This document shows positions 42,449-51,649 of a stretch of 64,000 nt of DNA, one piece after another. The stretch covers positions 1 through 64,000 of the forward strand of contig QCJX01000005.1 of the NCBI GenBank assembly GCA_003215725.1. Direction: 5' to 3'. This stretch comes from Prochlorococcus sp. AG-409-I11. GTDB taxonomy: Bacteria > Cyanobacteriota > Cyanobacteriia > PCC-6307 > Cyanobiaceae. The notes under the pieces were generated by a model. The model made no database searches. It worked only from the letters and a program-made list of their open reading frames with translations, and was not told where the DNA came from. The position numbers were made by a program, and so were the translations under genes. Position 1 is the first letter of the stretch; each line of letters begins with the position of its first letter.

Positions 42449-42631
42449 ATGGATAAATCAAAGAAAGAGTTTTTTAAGCTTGCATCTAAAGTGAAAGCAG
42501 AAAAAAAATCTCGACAATTCACTTTTGGATCACATCTTGAAATAGAAGGTAGCGGTCAAAGGAAGAGATACTTGAGGTCGCTGAAATCATCAGATTATGT
42601 TTCTTCTGACGCTGCTGTGATAGATAGTTGA
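42449..42631 (+). CDS. small basic hypothetical protein (60 aa)
   Basis: MDKSKKEFFKLASKVKAEKK, then FTFGSHLEIEGSGQRKRYLR, ending AAVIDS. I use ATG 42449; the frame is open to 42380 but the extra residues are hydrophobic and unlike the rest. No family recognised. Confidence 0.5.
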   Translation: MDKSKKEFFKLASKVKAEKKSRQFTFGSHLEIEGSGQRKRYLRSLKSSDYVSSDAAVIDS

Positions 42632-42850
42632 TTCATAAAAGACCTTTGTCCGAGTCTGTTCATCAGTTATCACAATTAAGAAAACTCCGAAATATTTCAT
42701 AGTAACGAGTAGTTTGAATAACGAATTAATGATGGACTTTCATCTTAAAAAGATCTAGAGACGCATTTAAAAGATTGCATAAAGTATGAACAGGCCCTTG
42801 TGCTTTGTATTGATGTCTGTTGACATAACGACAATACTTCTAATCAAATA

Positions 42851-43012
42851 ATGAATCTCCTTAACGATGCTTTCGATGACTTTGTTGATGAGTGTCTCTT
42901 GGAAGATGACTCTCTTTGTCATTACGAAAGCAAAGATTTAGACCAGGTTATTCAGAGTTTGGTTTCAATTAACCCTAAAGAATGGCAAGTTTATGAAGAG
43001 TTAGCTGCTTGA
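42851..43012 (+). CDS. small acidic protein (53 aa)
   Basis: MNLLNDAFDDFVDECLLEDD, then HYESKDLDQVIQSLVSINPK, ending EELAA. Strongly acidic two-helix protein with two cysteines. Its composition contrasts with the basic neighbours. Function unknown. Confidence 0.55.
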   Translation: MNLLNDAFDDFVDECLLEDDSLCHYESKDLDQVIQSLVSINPKEWQVYEELAA

Positions 43013-43102
43013 AACGACTTCTTTAAGTTAGATTGTTAGAGAACTTACATTAAAGACTAGACATGTGCGTTAAAACTTTTATATGGCATATTTATTGAAT
43101 TA

Positions 43103-43351
43103 ATGGCTCACGAAAAATATCCCGCCAGTTGTCCTTGGGACCTTGGACCAAATCAGAAACAATCACACCAGAATGAGTGGATTCTTGTGAATGGTGATGA
43201 GTTTGTGAAATTCTCAAAAAATAAAGATGATCAAAATTGGTTCAATATAAGTAGAAATGACGAGGTCTTTGAACAGTTTCTGTCTTATCAGGCAAGGCTG
43301 ACTTATCAAAAGCTCTTAGATAAGGGGTTCAAGTTGCAAGGTCCTAAATAG
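43103..43351 (+). CDS. hypothetical protein (82 aa)
   Basis: MAHEKYPASCPWDLGPNQKQ, a beta-like core (EWILVNGDEFVKFSKN) and a helical end (LSYQARLTYQKLLDKGFKLQ). Soluble, no signal. Not recognised. Confidence 0.55.
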   Translation: MAHEKYPASCPWDLGPNQKQSHQNEWILVNGDEFVKFSKNKDDQNWFNISRNDEVFEQFLSYQARLTYQKLLDKGFKLQGPK

Positions 43352-43488
43352 AAGGAAACTAGGCTGCATATATAGGTTTTAACCCAGGCAGAATGTTGCT
43401 ATAGCCTATTGGCTTCAAGATCTTTAGCCTAGATTTATAGTTCTTCTAGTATTGGCTTCTTTCAATAGAAAGAACTTGCGAAGCTGAT

Positions 43489-44073
43489 TTATCTCTTTTC
43501 TTGTTTGTAAATAAGACTTTTAAACCTATAAAATAAATATCCAGTATGTTCATATAGATGATTTCTTTTTCGTTTGACCTCTATATTATATGGATTAGTA
43601 AATATTGAAAATAAGATTCTTGCGAATCTCATACTGTTGTTTTTTTTAGGAGCCTTTATTTCATCATTTGAATTCATTATTTCAACCATCCCTTCATTTA
43701 ATAAATTCTTAGACATTAGAAATTTAATGGTCTTGCCTTTCTCCTCTTCATTAAGCATTTCCATTAAAACCTTTAACCCTTTAAGAGACTCTTGATCCCC
43801 TCGGTTAACTTCTTTTAAAATAGATTGAAATAAAATTTCCCATTTGTAGGGTTCTTTGTTAAACAGTACTTTTGCTGTATTCGTGTTGCTTGATTTTAGT
43901 AACCTGTTTTCTTCTTGAGTATTGCTTTGCTCTGAGTTCCAATAGGAAAATAATGGAGAACTTTCTTCAATTGCTCTTGTATGTTTTCTCATATTTACGG
44001 AAAGGTAAAGTTGATAGAACTTAATAAATAAATTATTTACTCTATATGTTGATTGAGGTTTTTTAGGTATCAA
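43489..44073 (-). CDS. hypothetical protein (194 aa), start uncertain
   Basis: Helical, with a central region KEVNRGDQESLKGLKVLMEM and a basic C-terminus (VKRKRNHLYEHTGYLFYRFK). The second ATG at 43992 (MRKHTRAIEESSPLFSY) is the likelier start, since the preceding 27 residues differ in character. The gene at 44109-44417 lies just upstream on the same strand (35-base gap), so they may be one unit. Confidence 0.55.
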   Translation of the reverse strand: MIPKKPQSTYRVNNLFIKFYQLYLSVNMRKHTRAIEESSPLFSYWNSEQSNTQEENRLLKSSNTNTAKVLFNKEPYKWEILFQSILKEVNRGDQESLKGLKVLMEMLNEEEKGKTIKFLMSKNLLNEGMVEIMNSNDEIKAPKKNNSMRFARILFSIFTNPYNIEVKRKRNHLYEHTGYLFYRFKSLIYKQEKR

Positions 44074-44108
44074 TAGAAAGTTTAATAATGTATTGACACA
44101 TGGCTAAA

Positions 44109-44417
44109 TCAATTTATTTCTGATGACTCATATGCTTTTAATGCCATTTTGAGATAAGCCTCCATGGCGCCTAAGGCTAGAATCGATTCAGAGCTTTTTG
44201 GGTCAATCCAATTAGTAGACTTTTGACTAAGTTCCTTCAGAATCTTTTTACTTATTTCCTGCCATGAGGAAAATAGTTCAGAAGGAATATTCTCTCCTTT
44301 AAAAGATTCCTCTGACTTCTGTATACTTGATTGATTCTTTGAGCTTGAATGTTTAAGTAAAGCGTTAAGCTCTTTGTAACTTATTGATGAAGGAATCGAA
44401 TTAAAAGAATTGTCCAT
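44109..44417 (-). CDS. hypothetical protein (102 aa)
   Basis: Serine-rich N-terminus (MDNSFNSIPSSISYKELNAL), then a helical domain with SWQEISKKILKELSQKSTNW and a C-terminal helix LGAMEAYLKMALKAYESSE. Soluble. No domain known. Probably co-transcribed with the 43489-44073 gene. Confidence 0.55.
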   Translation of the reverse strand: MDNSFNSIPSSISYKELNALLKHSSSKNQSSIQKSEESFKGENIPSELFSSWQEISKKILKELSQKSTNWIDPKSSESILALGAMEAYLKMALKAYESSEIN

Positions 44418-44579
44418 TTTGAATCTTAACTAAACTATTTTAACCAATTAATTATATTATATATGTTTTTGTTTTAGAACTATGTTGAATGGGTTGATTG
44501 CCGACCTGAAAATTTAACCTTGCCTGAACTATATTTGATAAATTGAGTTGAAAAATTACTTAATTAACCTTCACTGCAA

Positions 44580-45980
44580 TTAAGGGACTAGTGTTTTCTG
44601 AAGAAGGTTATTCATGACCAACTTTCGAAAATGATCGCCTCTCTCTTCAAAATCTTTGTATTGATCAAAACTCGCGCAGGCAGGTGAAAGTAAAATACTT
44701 TTAACTTGTGACCTTAGTCCAATTTCTATAGCTTTTTTAGTTGCTTCTTCTAGCCCTTCAAAGCAAAAAATTTCCCCTTTAAATCTTGAATTATCTATAT
44801 AACTTTTTAATTCATACTTACTTTCTCCAAAAAGCAAAATAGAAGAAGCATTTTGTTCTAGAAGCTTTAGCCATTCTTTAGGATCTCCGTGCTTTGCTTG
44901 TCCTCCGGCAATAACAACTATTGGTGATGCTATAGCTTTTAAAGCCATACATGCAGAATCATAGTTTGTAGCTTTGCTATCATTAAAAACTTCTATTCCA
45001 TTTGATTCTCCTAATTTTTCTAATCTATGTGCAACACCTTTAAAGGAACTTATTGCGCGCTCAATATCTTTTGGTGATAGTCCAACTTGCCTAGCAGCGG
45101 CGGTTGCGAGTAATAGATTTTGTAGATTGTGAGCCCCAGGGACTTTCAAGGCAGATTTGTTAAAAAGAGCTGTGCCTTTTTCCATTATTAAGCCTTGTTT
45201 ATTTAACCAGTAATCAGCTTTTAGATTCGAATACCTTTCACCTTTTGTACTTACCCAAACTCCATTTTCTAATTGTGAATAATGACTCATTAAACATTCA
45301 TCATCCATGTTATAAATTCGTACTTGAGAGTTTTTAAGGAGCCTATGCTTGATTTTGAAGTATGCATCAAGAGTCTTATGACGTTTTAAATGATCTGGAG
45401 TTAATGTTGTCCAAATCCCAATTTTTGGAGAGATATTAGGTTCTGTTTCTAATTGATAGCTACTCAACTCCATAATTGCCCAAGATGGATTTATATCATC
45501 TATTGATTGGAAACTCATTGCTAATTCTGTTGCTGAATTTCCGATATTTCCTCCCATAAGTGTTTGGCGATTATTTTCACTTAAAATATGATTAACCATT
45601 TGCGTGACAGTAGTTTTACCATTTGTTCCTGTAATGCCAATCCAAGGTATTTTTTTTAGCCTTTGCCAGGCTAGAGATATTTCTCCTTGTATTGTTATAC
45701 CTTGATCTCGCAATTCATTAAGTGTTGGATGATCCCAAGGAATCCCTGGGCTTATAACAACTGACTGAACTCTATTTAACCAAGGCTTGAAACTGGATAT
45801 TTCTAATGGCTTATCAAGTTCTACTATCACCCCTTTCTTTTGAAAATTTGCTGTTAGCTCTTTGAATTTTCTTTCAGCAGATTGTTCAAGAATAACTACT
45901 TCTTTACCTTCCGAATGCAAAAGGTTCGCTGCACCTATTCCAGAGCGTCCAAGCCCTACGACGATTGTTATAGGTTTCAA
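44580..45980 (-). CDS. murD: UDP-N-acetylmuramoylalanine-D-glutamate ligase
   Basis: 466 residues. MurD adds D-glutamate to UDP-MurNAc-L-Ala in the cytoplasm during peptidoglycan synthesis. The N-terminal Rossmann domain begins TIVVGLGRSGIGAANLLHSE; the ATP site ITGTNGKTTVTQM is at about 116-128; the Mur ligase central domain has LTPDHLKRHKTLDAYFKIK, and the C-terminal domain has HRLEKLGESNGIEVFNDSKA. Length is normal. It lies just downstream of the tRNA-Val gene on the same strand. Confidence 0.95.
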   Translation of the reverse strand: MKPITIVVGLGRSGIGAANLLHSEGKEVVILEQSAERKFKELTANFQKKGVIVELDKPLEISSFKPWLNRVQSVVISPGIPWDHPTLNELRDQGITIQGEISLAWQRLKKIPWIGITGTNGKTTVTQMVNHILSENNRQTLMGGNIGNSATELAMSFQSIDDINPSWAIMELSSYQLETEPNISPKIGIWTTLTPDHLKRHKTLDAYFKIKHRLLKNSQVRIYNMDDECLMSHYSQLENGVWVSTKGERYSNLKADYWLNKQGLIMEKGTALFNKSALKVPGAHNLQNLLLATAAARQVGLSPKDIERAISSFKGVAHRLEKLGESNGIEVFNDSKATNYDSACMALKAIASPIVVIAGGQAKHGDPKEWLKLLEQNASSILLFGESKYELKSYIDNSRFKGEIFCFEGLEEATKKAIEIGLRSQVKSILLSPACASFDQYKDFEERGDHFRKLVMNNLLQKTLVP

Positions 45981-46003
45981 AGACGTTTTTGCTGCAATGT
46001 TTA

Positions 46004-46075
<72 letters not shown>

Positions 46076-46149
46076 GAAAGGAAACATTTCCTAGATGACT
46101 CTAAAAAATTTCCTGCCGTAAATGAAAGTAGCAGTAGATGTGTCGTTAT

Positions 46150-46938
46150 TTATTGACGTAAGAGTTCAATTCGCCATCTTTGTCTTTTCGTTAGTTCAAG
46201 GTTGAGCACTTCTAAAGATCCTTTCCCTTCAAGTTGGATTCTATCTCCTGCTGACAATTCTTTACTTGCTTGTTTTATTTGTATCCAGTTGAGCCTAAGT
46301 CGCCCTTGTTTGATTTGGTTGACAACTTTTGCTCTAGATAGTCCGAACCCTGCGGAAGCAATAGCATCTAACCGTTTTGAAGCTTCAACCGTACTTAGCT
46401 TTTTTGGCATTCGTTGATTAGGAAAACGTAGTTCCTTTTGGTCTATTACTTCGAAGTGAACTTCTACATCTCTGACCATATTGGTGAGGCCATTTATTGC
46501 TGATGCAGCTTCAGGAGTACACAATCCTTGGGCACCTCGATCGCCCACTATCCATAGATCACCCAAATGCTCTAAAGCAACTCCTGTTTGCATTAGGGTT
46601 TCATAGAAGTCATGAGGTGTGACTGGATCAAATAGGAAGTTTCCAGTGATTTGAAGCCCAGATATTGGAGCTAATTCCTCAGACGGTGTGTCTTGAATTG
46701 AATAGTGTCTAAACCCTACTCTTTGGCGTTCAGCATTTTGATATCCACCATCTGCAAAACAGTAAAGATCAATTAAGGGAGTAAAAATTCGAATTGCTTC
46801 TTCTCGTAATGGGGCAGAAATAAATTTGCTCCAATTAGGTTGCCTTGTCCTTAAAACCTCTTCGGCTTGAACTATTAAAGCCTCTATCTCTTTTGGCTGC
46901 TTACAGCCTTTTAAAAGATCTTTTCTAGATAGTTTCAC
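46150..46938 (-). CDS. S4-domain RNA-binding protein (PSII_S4/YlmH type)
   Basis: 262 residues. The N-terminal part carries ADGGYQNAERQRVGFRHYSI typical of YlmH-like proteins, and the C-terminal S4 RNA-binding domain is at about 180-245 (STVEASKRLDAIASAGFGLS, then VVNQIKQGRLRLNW). In cyanobacteria this family is known as the photosystem II S4-domain protein. Its start overlaps the stop of the upstream gene at 46935 by four bases. Confidence 0.85.
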   Translation of the reverse strand: MKLSRKDLLKGCKQPKEIEALIVQAEEVLRTRQPNWSKFISAPLREEAIRIFTPLIDLYCFADGGYQNAERQRVGFRHYSIQDTPSEELAPISGLQITGNFLFDPVTPHDFYETLMQTGVALEHLGDLWIVGDRGAQGLCTPEAASAINGLTNMVRDVEVHFEVIDQKELRFPNQRMPKKLSTVEASKRLDAIASAGFGLSRAKVVNQIKQGRLRLNWIQIKQASKELSAGDRIQLEGKGSLEVLNLELTKRQRWRIELLRQ

Positions 46939-47519
46939 AAGCTGTCCAGTTTTACAATTTCAATTGGATTTACTTCATTAATTAATTTCTTCAAGGAATC
47001 AATTTCATATTGTGTTTCAAGAATAAGAAGCCATCTGCCATCATTACTTTGTTTTTTAAGTCTGCTGATATCAATACTCTCTTCTGGATTAACACTTGCT
47101 GTTGCAACAACACTTCCAATTAAGCCAGACAATAAACCTAGTAAACCACTAATTAAAGGTTGGCCTATGCTCCCTAAACCAATATTTGAGAAGGTATTCA
47201 GGCCAGTCATCTTGGAAAAGGTTAATCCTGCGAGGAGCCCAAATGGCATCAGCCAAAAAGCCATGTAGCGTTGTCGAATTTTCTTGGCAAGCTTTGGGTT
47301 TAATGATTTAACACTATCTATTCCTATTGATTGCAGTGAATAGGAATCATTGTGAATCTTTGATGATGTATCTGTCTGAGAAAACGGCTGCATCTCTTTG
47401 TTGGTTGAGTTTGGTTGTATTAATTCGCATGTTTTTAGGGGAAAAGCTTTCTCGCGCAGCTTTTCTGCTAATTCAAGAGCAGATTGACTTTCGCTCAACA
47501 CCACAACGCAAATTGGCAC
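46935..47519 (-). CDS. hypothetical membrane protein (194 aa)
   Basis: N-terminal alpha/beta part (PICVVVLSESQSALELAEKL), a polar linker, two hydrophobic segments (AFWLMPFGLLAGLTFSKMTG and LISGLLGLLSGLIGSVVATA), and a C-terminal alpha/beta part (RWLLILETQYEIDSLKKLIN). GTG start 47519. The four-base overlap with the S4 gene implies translational coupling. This is a cyanobacterial conserved-type protein I cannot name. Confidence 0.7.
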   Translation of the reverse strand: MPICVVVLSESQSALELAEKLREKAFPLKTCELIQPNSTNKEMQPFSQTDTSSKIHNDSYSLQSIGIDSVKSLNPKLAKKIRQRYMAFWLMPFGLLAGLTFSKMTGLNTFSNIGLGSIGQPLISGLLGLLSGLIGSVVATASVNPEESIDISRLKKQSNDGRWLLILETQYEIDSLKKLINEVNPIEIVKLDSL

Positions 47520-47622
47520 AATTAGATTTTTCGATTATTTGAATTCTGACCCCTATTGTGCAAAAAAAATGAATCAGGACGTTTAGCTCACTAAAGTTCT
47601 TATAGGCATTTTTGCGCCTTTA

Positions 47623-49209
47623 ATGACGAAAGTTTTAGTCTCCGACGCGATTGATCAGGCAGGGATTGACATCCTGAGCCAGGTTGCACAAGTTGATCAA
47701 CGATTAGGTCTTTCACCTCAAGACTTAAAAAAGATCATTTGTGAATATGATGCGCTAATGATTCGGTCGGGTACTCAGGTAACGGCTGAGGTTATTGATG
47801 TAGCGGACAAGTTAAGAATTATCGGTCGAGCAGGTGTTGGTGTGGACAATGTTGATGTGTTGTCTGCGACTAAAAGGGGGGTATTAGTAGTTAATTCTCC
47901 TGGCGGCAATACCATTGCAGCTGCAGAACATGCTATTGCTTTATTGCTTTCTCTTTCTCGACACGTAGCTCATGCACATGCCAGCACAATCTCTGGAGGA
48001 TGGGACCGCAAGAAATATGTAGGCAATGAGCTGTATAAAAAAATATTAGGTGTTGTAGGCCTTGGAAAAATTGGATCTCACGTAGCAAAAGTTGCCAATG
48101 CTATGGGGATGGAAGTTATTGCTTTTGATCCCTTTATTTCGGCGGATAGAGCACAACAAATGCAGGTCCAGTTAATGGATATTGAAGACCTTTTTAAGAA
48201 ATCAGATTATGTAAGTCTTCATCTCCCAAGAACTCCAGATACTGAGAATTTAGTTGATAAAACTTTATTATCCAAGATGAAACCCACAGCAAGACTAGTT
48301 AATTGTGCTCGTGGGGGAATCATTGACGAGCCAGCACTTGCGAATGCTCTTGACTCAGGTGTTATTGCAGGTGCTGCTCTTGACGTTTATGCATCAGAAC
48401 CACTAAGCAAGGATTCACCGCTTATGTCAGTCAAGAACGGGTTAATTCTGACGCCACATTTAGGGGCTTCTACGACTGAGGCTCAAGAGAATGTCGCCAT
48501 AGATGTTGCTGAGCAAATTCGCGATGTTCTTCTAGGTTTGCCAGCTCGCAGTGCCGTCAATATTCCTGGATTAAGTGCTGAAATTATGGATAATCTCAAG
48601 CCTCATTTGCAACTTGCAGAAACTCTTGGTTTGCTTATTAGCCAACTTTCTGGTGGCCAGATCCGTAAATTAGAAGTTCGCTTGCAAGGTGAATTTGCTC
48701 AACACCCTTCTCAGCCACTTGTGATTGCAACTCTTAAAGGTCTCTTGTCAACAGCTTTAGGGGATAAAATCAACTATGTAAATGCTTCTTTAGAGGCAAA
48801 AGGTAGAGGTATACATGTACTTGAAGTAAAAGATGACTCAACGCCTGATTTTGCTACTGGCTCGCTTCAACTTATTACTACTTCGGATAATGGCGGACAT
48901 AGTGTGACAGGAACAGTTTTTACTGATGGAGACTTGAGAATAACCACTATTGATGAATTTCCTGTAAACGTATCTCCTAGCAGGTATATGCTGTTTACAA
49001 GGCATCGCGACATGCCAGGAATTATTGGAAAACTTGGCTCACTTCTTGGAGAACACAATGTCAATATTGCTTCTATGCAAGTTGGTAGAAAAATAGTAAG
49101 AGGTGAGGCCGTTATGGTATTGAGTATTGATGATCCAATTCCATCTGAATTACTTGTTTCAATACTTTCTATAAAAGGTATTACGGAAGCTCATCCTGTC
49201 ACTTTGTAA
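47623..49209 (+). CDS. serA: D-3-phosphoglycerate dehydrogenase
   Basis: 528 residues of the long SerA form, which oxidises 3-phosphoglycerate to 3-phosphohydroxypyruvate at the entry to serine synthesis. The NAD motif GVVGLGKIGSHVAKVANAMG is at about 145-164, the catalytic Arg in VNCARGGIIDEP at about 226-237, and His in LTPHLGAST near 285. An allosteric substrate-binding domain and a C-terminal ACT domain (MLFTRHRDMPGIIGKLGSLL) follow. Start ATG 47623. prmA follows after 30 bases. Confidence 0.95.
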   Translation: MTKVLVSDAIDQAGIDILSQVAQVDQRLGLSPQDLKKIICEYDALMIRSGTQVTAEVIDVADKLRIIGRAGVGVDNVDVLSATKRGVLVVNSPGGNTIAAAEHAIALLLSLSRHVAHAHASTISGGWDRKKYVGNELYKKILGVVGLGKIGSHVAKVANAMGMEVIAFDPFISADRAQQMQVQLMDIEDLFKKSDYVSLHLPRTPDTENLVDKTLLSKMKPTARLVNCARGGIIDEPALANALDSGVIAGAALDVYASEPLSKDSPLMSVKNGLILTPHLGASTTEAQENVAIDVAEQIRDVLLGLPARSAVNIPGLSAEIMDNLKPHLQLAETLGLLISQLSGGQIRKLEVRLQGEFAQHPSQPLVIATLKGLLSTALGDKINYVNASLEAKGRGIHVLEVKDDSTPDFATGSLQLITTSDNGGHSVTGTVFTDGDLRITTIDEFPVNVSPSRYMLFTRHRDMPGIIGKLGSLLGEHNVNIASMQVGRKIVRGEAVMVLSIDDPIPSELLVSILSIKGITEAHPVTL

Positions 49210-49239
49210 TCAAGTATTAGATTGTTTTTTTTATGAAGT

Positions 49240-50142
49240 GTGTATTCAAAAATTAGATCTTGGTGGAAGCTTGAATTGCTAATTCCTTTTGAATTAGAGG
49301 AAACACTTGCTTGGAAACTTGAAAAACTTGGTATTAATAGCTTTGCATTTCAGCATGCTCCAGATAGACCATTTGAGAAAGCTCTGGTTGCTTGGTTGCC
49401 TTCAAATGAATGGACTAGATCTAATCGAGAAAGACTAGAAGATTGTTTTAAGCCATTAGCCTTAACTTTTGGAGTAACTCTTTTACCTGCTAAGTGGGAA
49501 GAGATTAATGATGAGGATTGGAGTTTAAGTTGGAAGAAACATTGGAAACCTGACCCTGTAGGGCAAAAACTTTTAGTTTTACCTGCTTGGTTAGAAACTC
49601 CTGCTCAATATTCAAATCGCACTGTTATACGTTTAGACCCAGGGAGTGCATTTGGTTCTGGTAGTCATCCCACAACACGGTTGTGCTTGAAAGCATTAGA
49701 GAAGTTCTGTTTAACTGGATTAACAGTTGCTGATCTTGGCTGTGGTAGCGGAATTTTAAGTTTGGCTGCAATGCGACTTGGTGCTAGAAAAGTATTAGCA
49801 GTAGACATAGATTCTTTAGCAATAATTTCTACAGTTCAAAATTCTCATTTGAATAGCATTGATCAAGTTGACTTAAAAGTTGCTCTTGGCTCGATAGATG
49901 AACTGGAAGAAGCTCTTGAGGGGAAGTGGGTTGATTTACTTGTTTGCAATACTCTTGCTCCAGTTATCAAAAAAGTAGCCCCTAGCTTTAGCAAGGTTAT
50001 TGGCCCTAAGGGGAGTGCACTATTAAGTGGGTTGTTAGTCGACCAAGTTCCTGAAATTAAATCCATTTTGGCGTCCTTGGGCTGGCAAGTTGTTCATGAA
50101 ATCCAAGAAGAGAACTGGGGTTTACTGGAAATTCGAAGGTGA
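49240..50142 (+). CDS. prmA: ribosomal protein L11 methyltransferase
   Basis: 300 residues. PrmA trimethylates ribosomal protein L11 using S-adenosylmethionine. The SAM site VADLGCGSGILSLAAMRLGA is at about 164-183, with LDPGSAFGSGSHPTTRLCL just before it, a PrmA hallmark. The start is GTG 49240, 30 bases after the serA stop, so they may be co-transcribed. The C-terminus is full length. Confidence 0.92.
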   Translation: MYSKIRSWWKLELLIPFELEETLAWKLEKLGINSFAFQHAPDRPFEKALVAWLPSNEWTRSNRERLEDCFKPLALTFGVTLLPAKWEEINDEDWSLSWKKHWKPDPVGQKLLVLPAWLETPAQYSNRTVIRLDPGSAFGSGSHPTTRLCLKALEKFCLTGLTVADLGCGSGILSLAAMRLGARKVLAVDIDSLAIISTVQNSHLNSIDQVDLKVALGSIDELEEALEGKWVDLLVCNTLAPVIKKVAPSFSKVIGPKGSALLSGLLVDQVPEIKSILASLGWQVVHEIQEENWGLLEIRR

Positions 50143-50147
50143 AAAGC

Positions 50148-50190
50148 CAATCTACTTATATATAAGTAGAACTTATGTATAAGTAGATTG
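50148..50190 (+). repeat. 13-bp inverted repeat after prmA
   Basis: CAATCTACTTATA (50148-50160) pairs exactly with 50178-50190; a third partial copy of TATAAGTAGA lies in the loop. It begins 5 bases after the prmA stop. No T tract, so a terminator role is only possible. Confidence 0.55.
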
Positions 50191-50316
50191 CTATTGGCGT
50201 GCTTGCATATGCTCAAAGAATTCGGCAGAAGTGCCCTTCGCCGATGTAAAAAGGATCCATCTTGAGGTGATATTTTTTACCTCCGGTTTCCAGACCATTC
50301 CTTCTAAATTAATTCC

Positions 50317-50616
50317 ATGGCTTCTTACAAAGTCACCCTCATAAATGAAAGTGAGGGTTTAAACAAGACTATTGAGGTTCCTGACGATCAGTACATCCTT
50401 GATGCTGCTGAAGAGCAGGGCATTGATTTGCCATACTCTTGTAGAGCAGGTGCTTGCTCTACCTGTGCAGGTAAGATCACTTCAGGAAGTGTTGATCAAT
50501 CTGATCAGAGCTTTTTAGATGATGATCAATTGGAAGCAGGCTTTGTTTTGACTTGTGTGGCTTACCCAACTTCTGATTGCTCAATTAAAACGCATGCAGA
50601 AGAAGAGCTCTATTAA
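50317..50616 (+). CDS. petF: plant-type [2Fe-2S] ferredoxin
   Basis: 99 residues; cysteine ligands at 42, 47, 50 and 80 in [12 protein letters not shown] and LTCVAYP. This soluble electron carrier accepts electrons from photosystem I and serves FNR, nitrite reductase (nirA in this window) and others. Length and motif are exactly those of cyanobacterial PetF. It ends with an intrinsic terminator at 50681. Confidence 0.95.
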   Translation: MASYKVTLINESEGLNKTIEVPDDQYILDAAEEQGIDLPYSCRAGACSTCAGKITSGSVDQSDQSFLDDDQLEAGFVLTCVAYPTSDCSIKTHAEEELY

Positions 50617-50680
50617 ATCTGATAGATGATTTTCTTCCTAAGATTTTCTATTTAAGACTTGCTAAGTCGATACTTTTCAG

Positions 50681-50707
50681 CCACCCTCATGGGGTGGTTT
50701 TTTTTTG
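50681..50707 (+). terminator. intrinsic terminator of petF
   Basis: CCACCC and GGGTGG with a 5-base loop and a run of nine T. It directly precedes the next open frame. Confidence 0.88.
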
Positions 50708-51115
50708 GTGCTATTTCTAGCATCATCTTTATTTGTGAGTTCTTTCTTGCTTGCTGAAAAGAAAGCCAATGCTTTGATGGAGCATGGCAGTATTTATCCA
50801 AGTGTTGGTGGTCAGTTCAGTTTCCGAGTTATAGGACCTTGTTGTCGGCTTTTTGATCGCGAAGAATTACCTTGGCCTTGTTCTCGTCTTGCTTGGAAAA
50901 GTAAGGAGCCTAGTTGGAGGAGAATAGGTCGACGTTTTGTTCCTGATATTGCTGCTCGCCGTTGTCCTTCTTATTCAGTAGAGCTTCTTCAGCCAGGGTT
51001 TAAACCCACTTCAACTGTTTTGACCCTTTTCTCTGACAGATTTAATCCAACCATGCAGGAATGGTGGTATAGCAAGCAGCCTCGTTCTAAGCATTATTCA
51101 AATGTTTCTCCATAA
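50708..51115 (+). CDS. secreted hypothetical protein, 5' end overlapping the petF terminator
   Basis: About 135 residues. An N-terminal hydrophobic signal (VLFLASSLFVSSFLLAE, cleavage near ANA) precedes a mature part with conserved-looking cysteines, FRVIGPCCRLFDREELPWPC and AARRCPSYSVELL. The frame opens immediately after the T tract, so its mRNA must start inside it or use petF read-through. A later start (GTG at 50735 or the ATG in ALMEHG) is possible. Function unknown; the frame itself is clear. Confidence 0.6.
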   Translation: MLFLASSLFVSSFLLAEKKANALMEHGSIYPSVGGQFSFRVIGPCCRLFDREELPWPCSRLAWKSKEPSWRRIGRRFVPDIAARRCPSYSVELLQPGFKPTSTVLTLFSDRFNPTMQEWWYSKQPRSKHYSNVSP

Positions 51116-51305
51116 AAGTGAGTAGCTGACTTCTTCATATATTTAAGGGTTTAGGCTTTATGCCTTCAAATTCAAGGTTAGTTTTGAGGGAGGCTTGCCT
51201 TGCTTTTGCTCTCATAAGATGAAGATATTACGCAGCATTGACGTTGATATATCCATTATTTGACGGTTTGCTGAGATACTGGCGTGGTAAGAGTCAATCT
51301 TAAGG

Positions 51306-51500
51306 ATGAACTTCGACTACCATGCTGTTGCAGCCCTTTTGCATACAGCTATCCCTCTAGCCGCAGGAGCAGCTGGTGTTGGTTACTACATATTGCGATC
51401 TAAAGGCGTTGGTTTCGGCGGCTCGCATTTGCTTGTAGGTGTTCCAATGTTTGCAATAGGAGCAGCTGCAGCTGTTTTCTATTACGTAACTGCTCCTTGA
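51306..51500 (+). CDS. two-helix membrane protein (64 aa)
   Basis: MNFDYHAVAALLHTAIPLAA, a glycine/alanine-rich first helix, a short GVGFGGSH loop and a second helix ending FYYVTAP. Conserved-type small cyanobacterial membrane protein with no named family in my memory. The double inverted repeat at 51521 begins 20 bases after its stop. Confidence 0.65.
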   Translation: MNFDYHAVAALLHTAIPLAAGAAGVGYYILRSKGVGFGGSHLLVGVPMFAIGAAAAVFYYVTAP

Positions 51501-51520
51501 TTGCTTAAGGGTTAATCAAT

Positions 51521-51581
51521 TAACCCCAGGCAAAGAAAAAGGCATGAGTTCTTCTCATGCCTTTTTCTTTGCCTGGGGTTA
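51521..51581. terminator. 28-bp perfect inverted repeat, bidirectional terminator
   Basis: Arms 51521-51548 and 51554-51581 are exact reverse complements around a 5-base loop. A-rich and T-rich blocks inside the arms give U-tracts in both directions, fitting a terminator between the convergent genes at 51306 and 51650. Confidence 0.8.
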
Positions 51582-51636
51582 AGAATGTAAAGGGAAGAGG
51601 AGATTAAGCCCCTTTCCTTTACATTCTTATTTTTTT
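51581..51636. terminator. second inverted repeat, about 20 bp, directly adjacent
   Basis: Arms 51581-51600 and 51609-51628 match with two positions that can be wobble-paired, 8-base loop, followed by a run of seven T. With the preceding repeat it forms a tandem hairpin block between convergent genes. Confidence 0.7.
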
Positions 51637-51649
51637 GAAGGCTTTTTAG

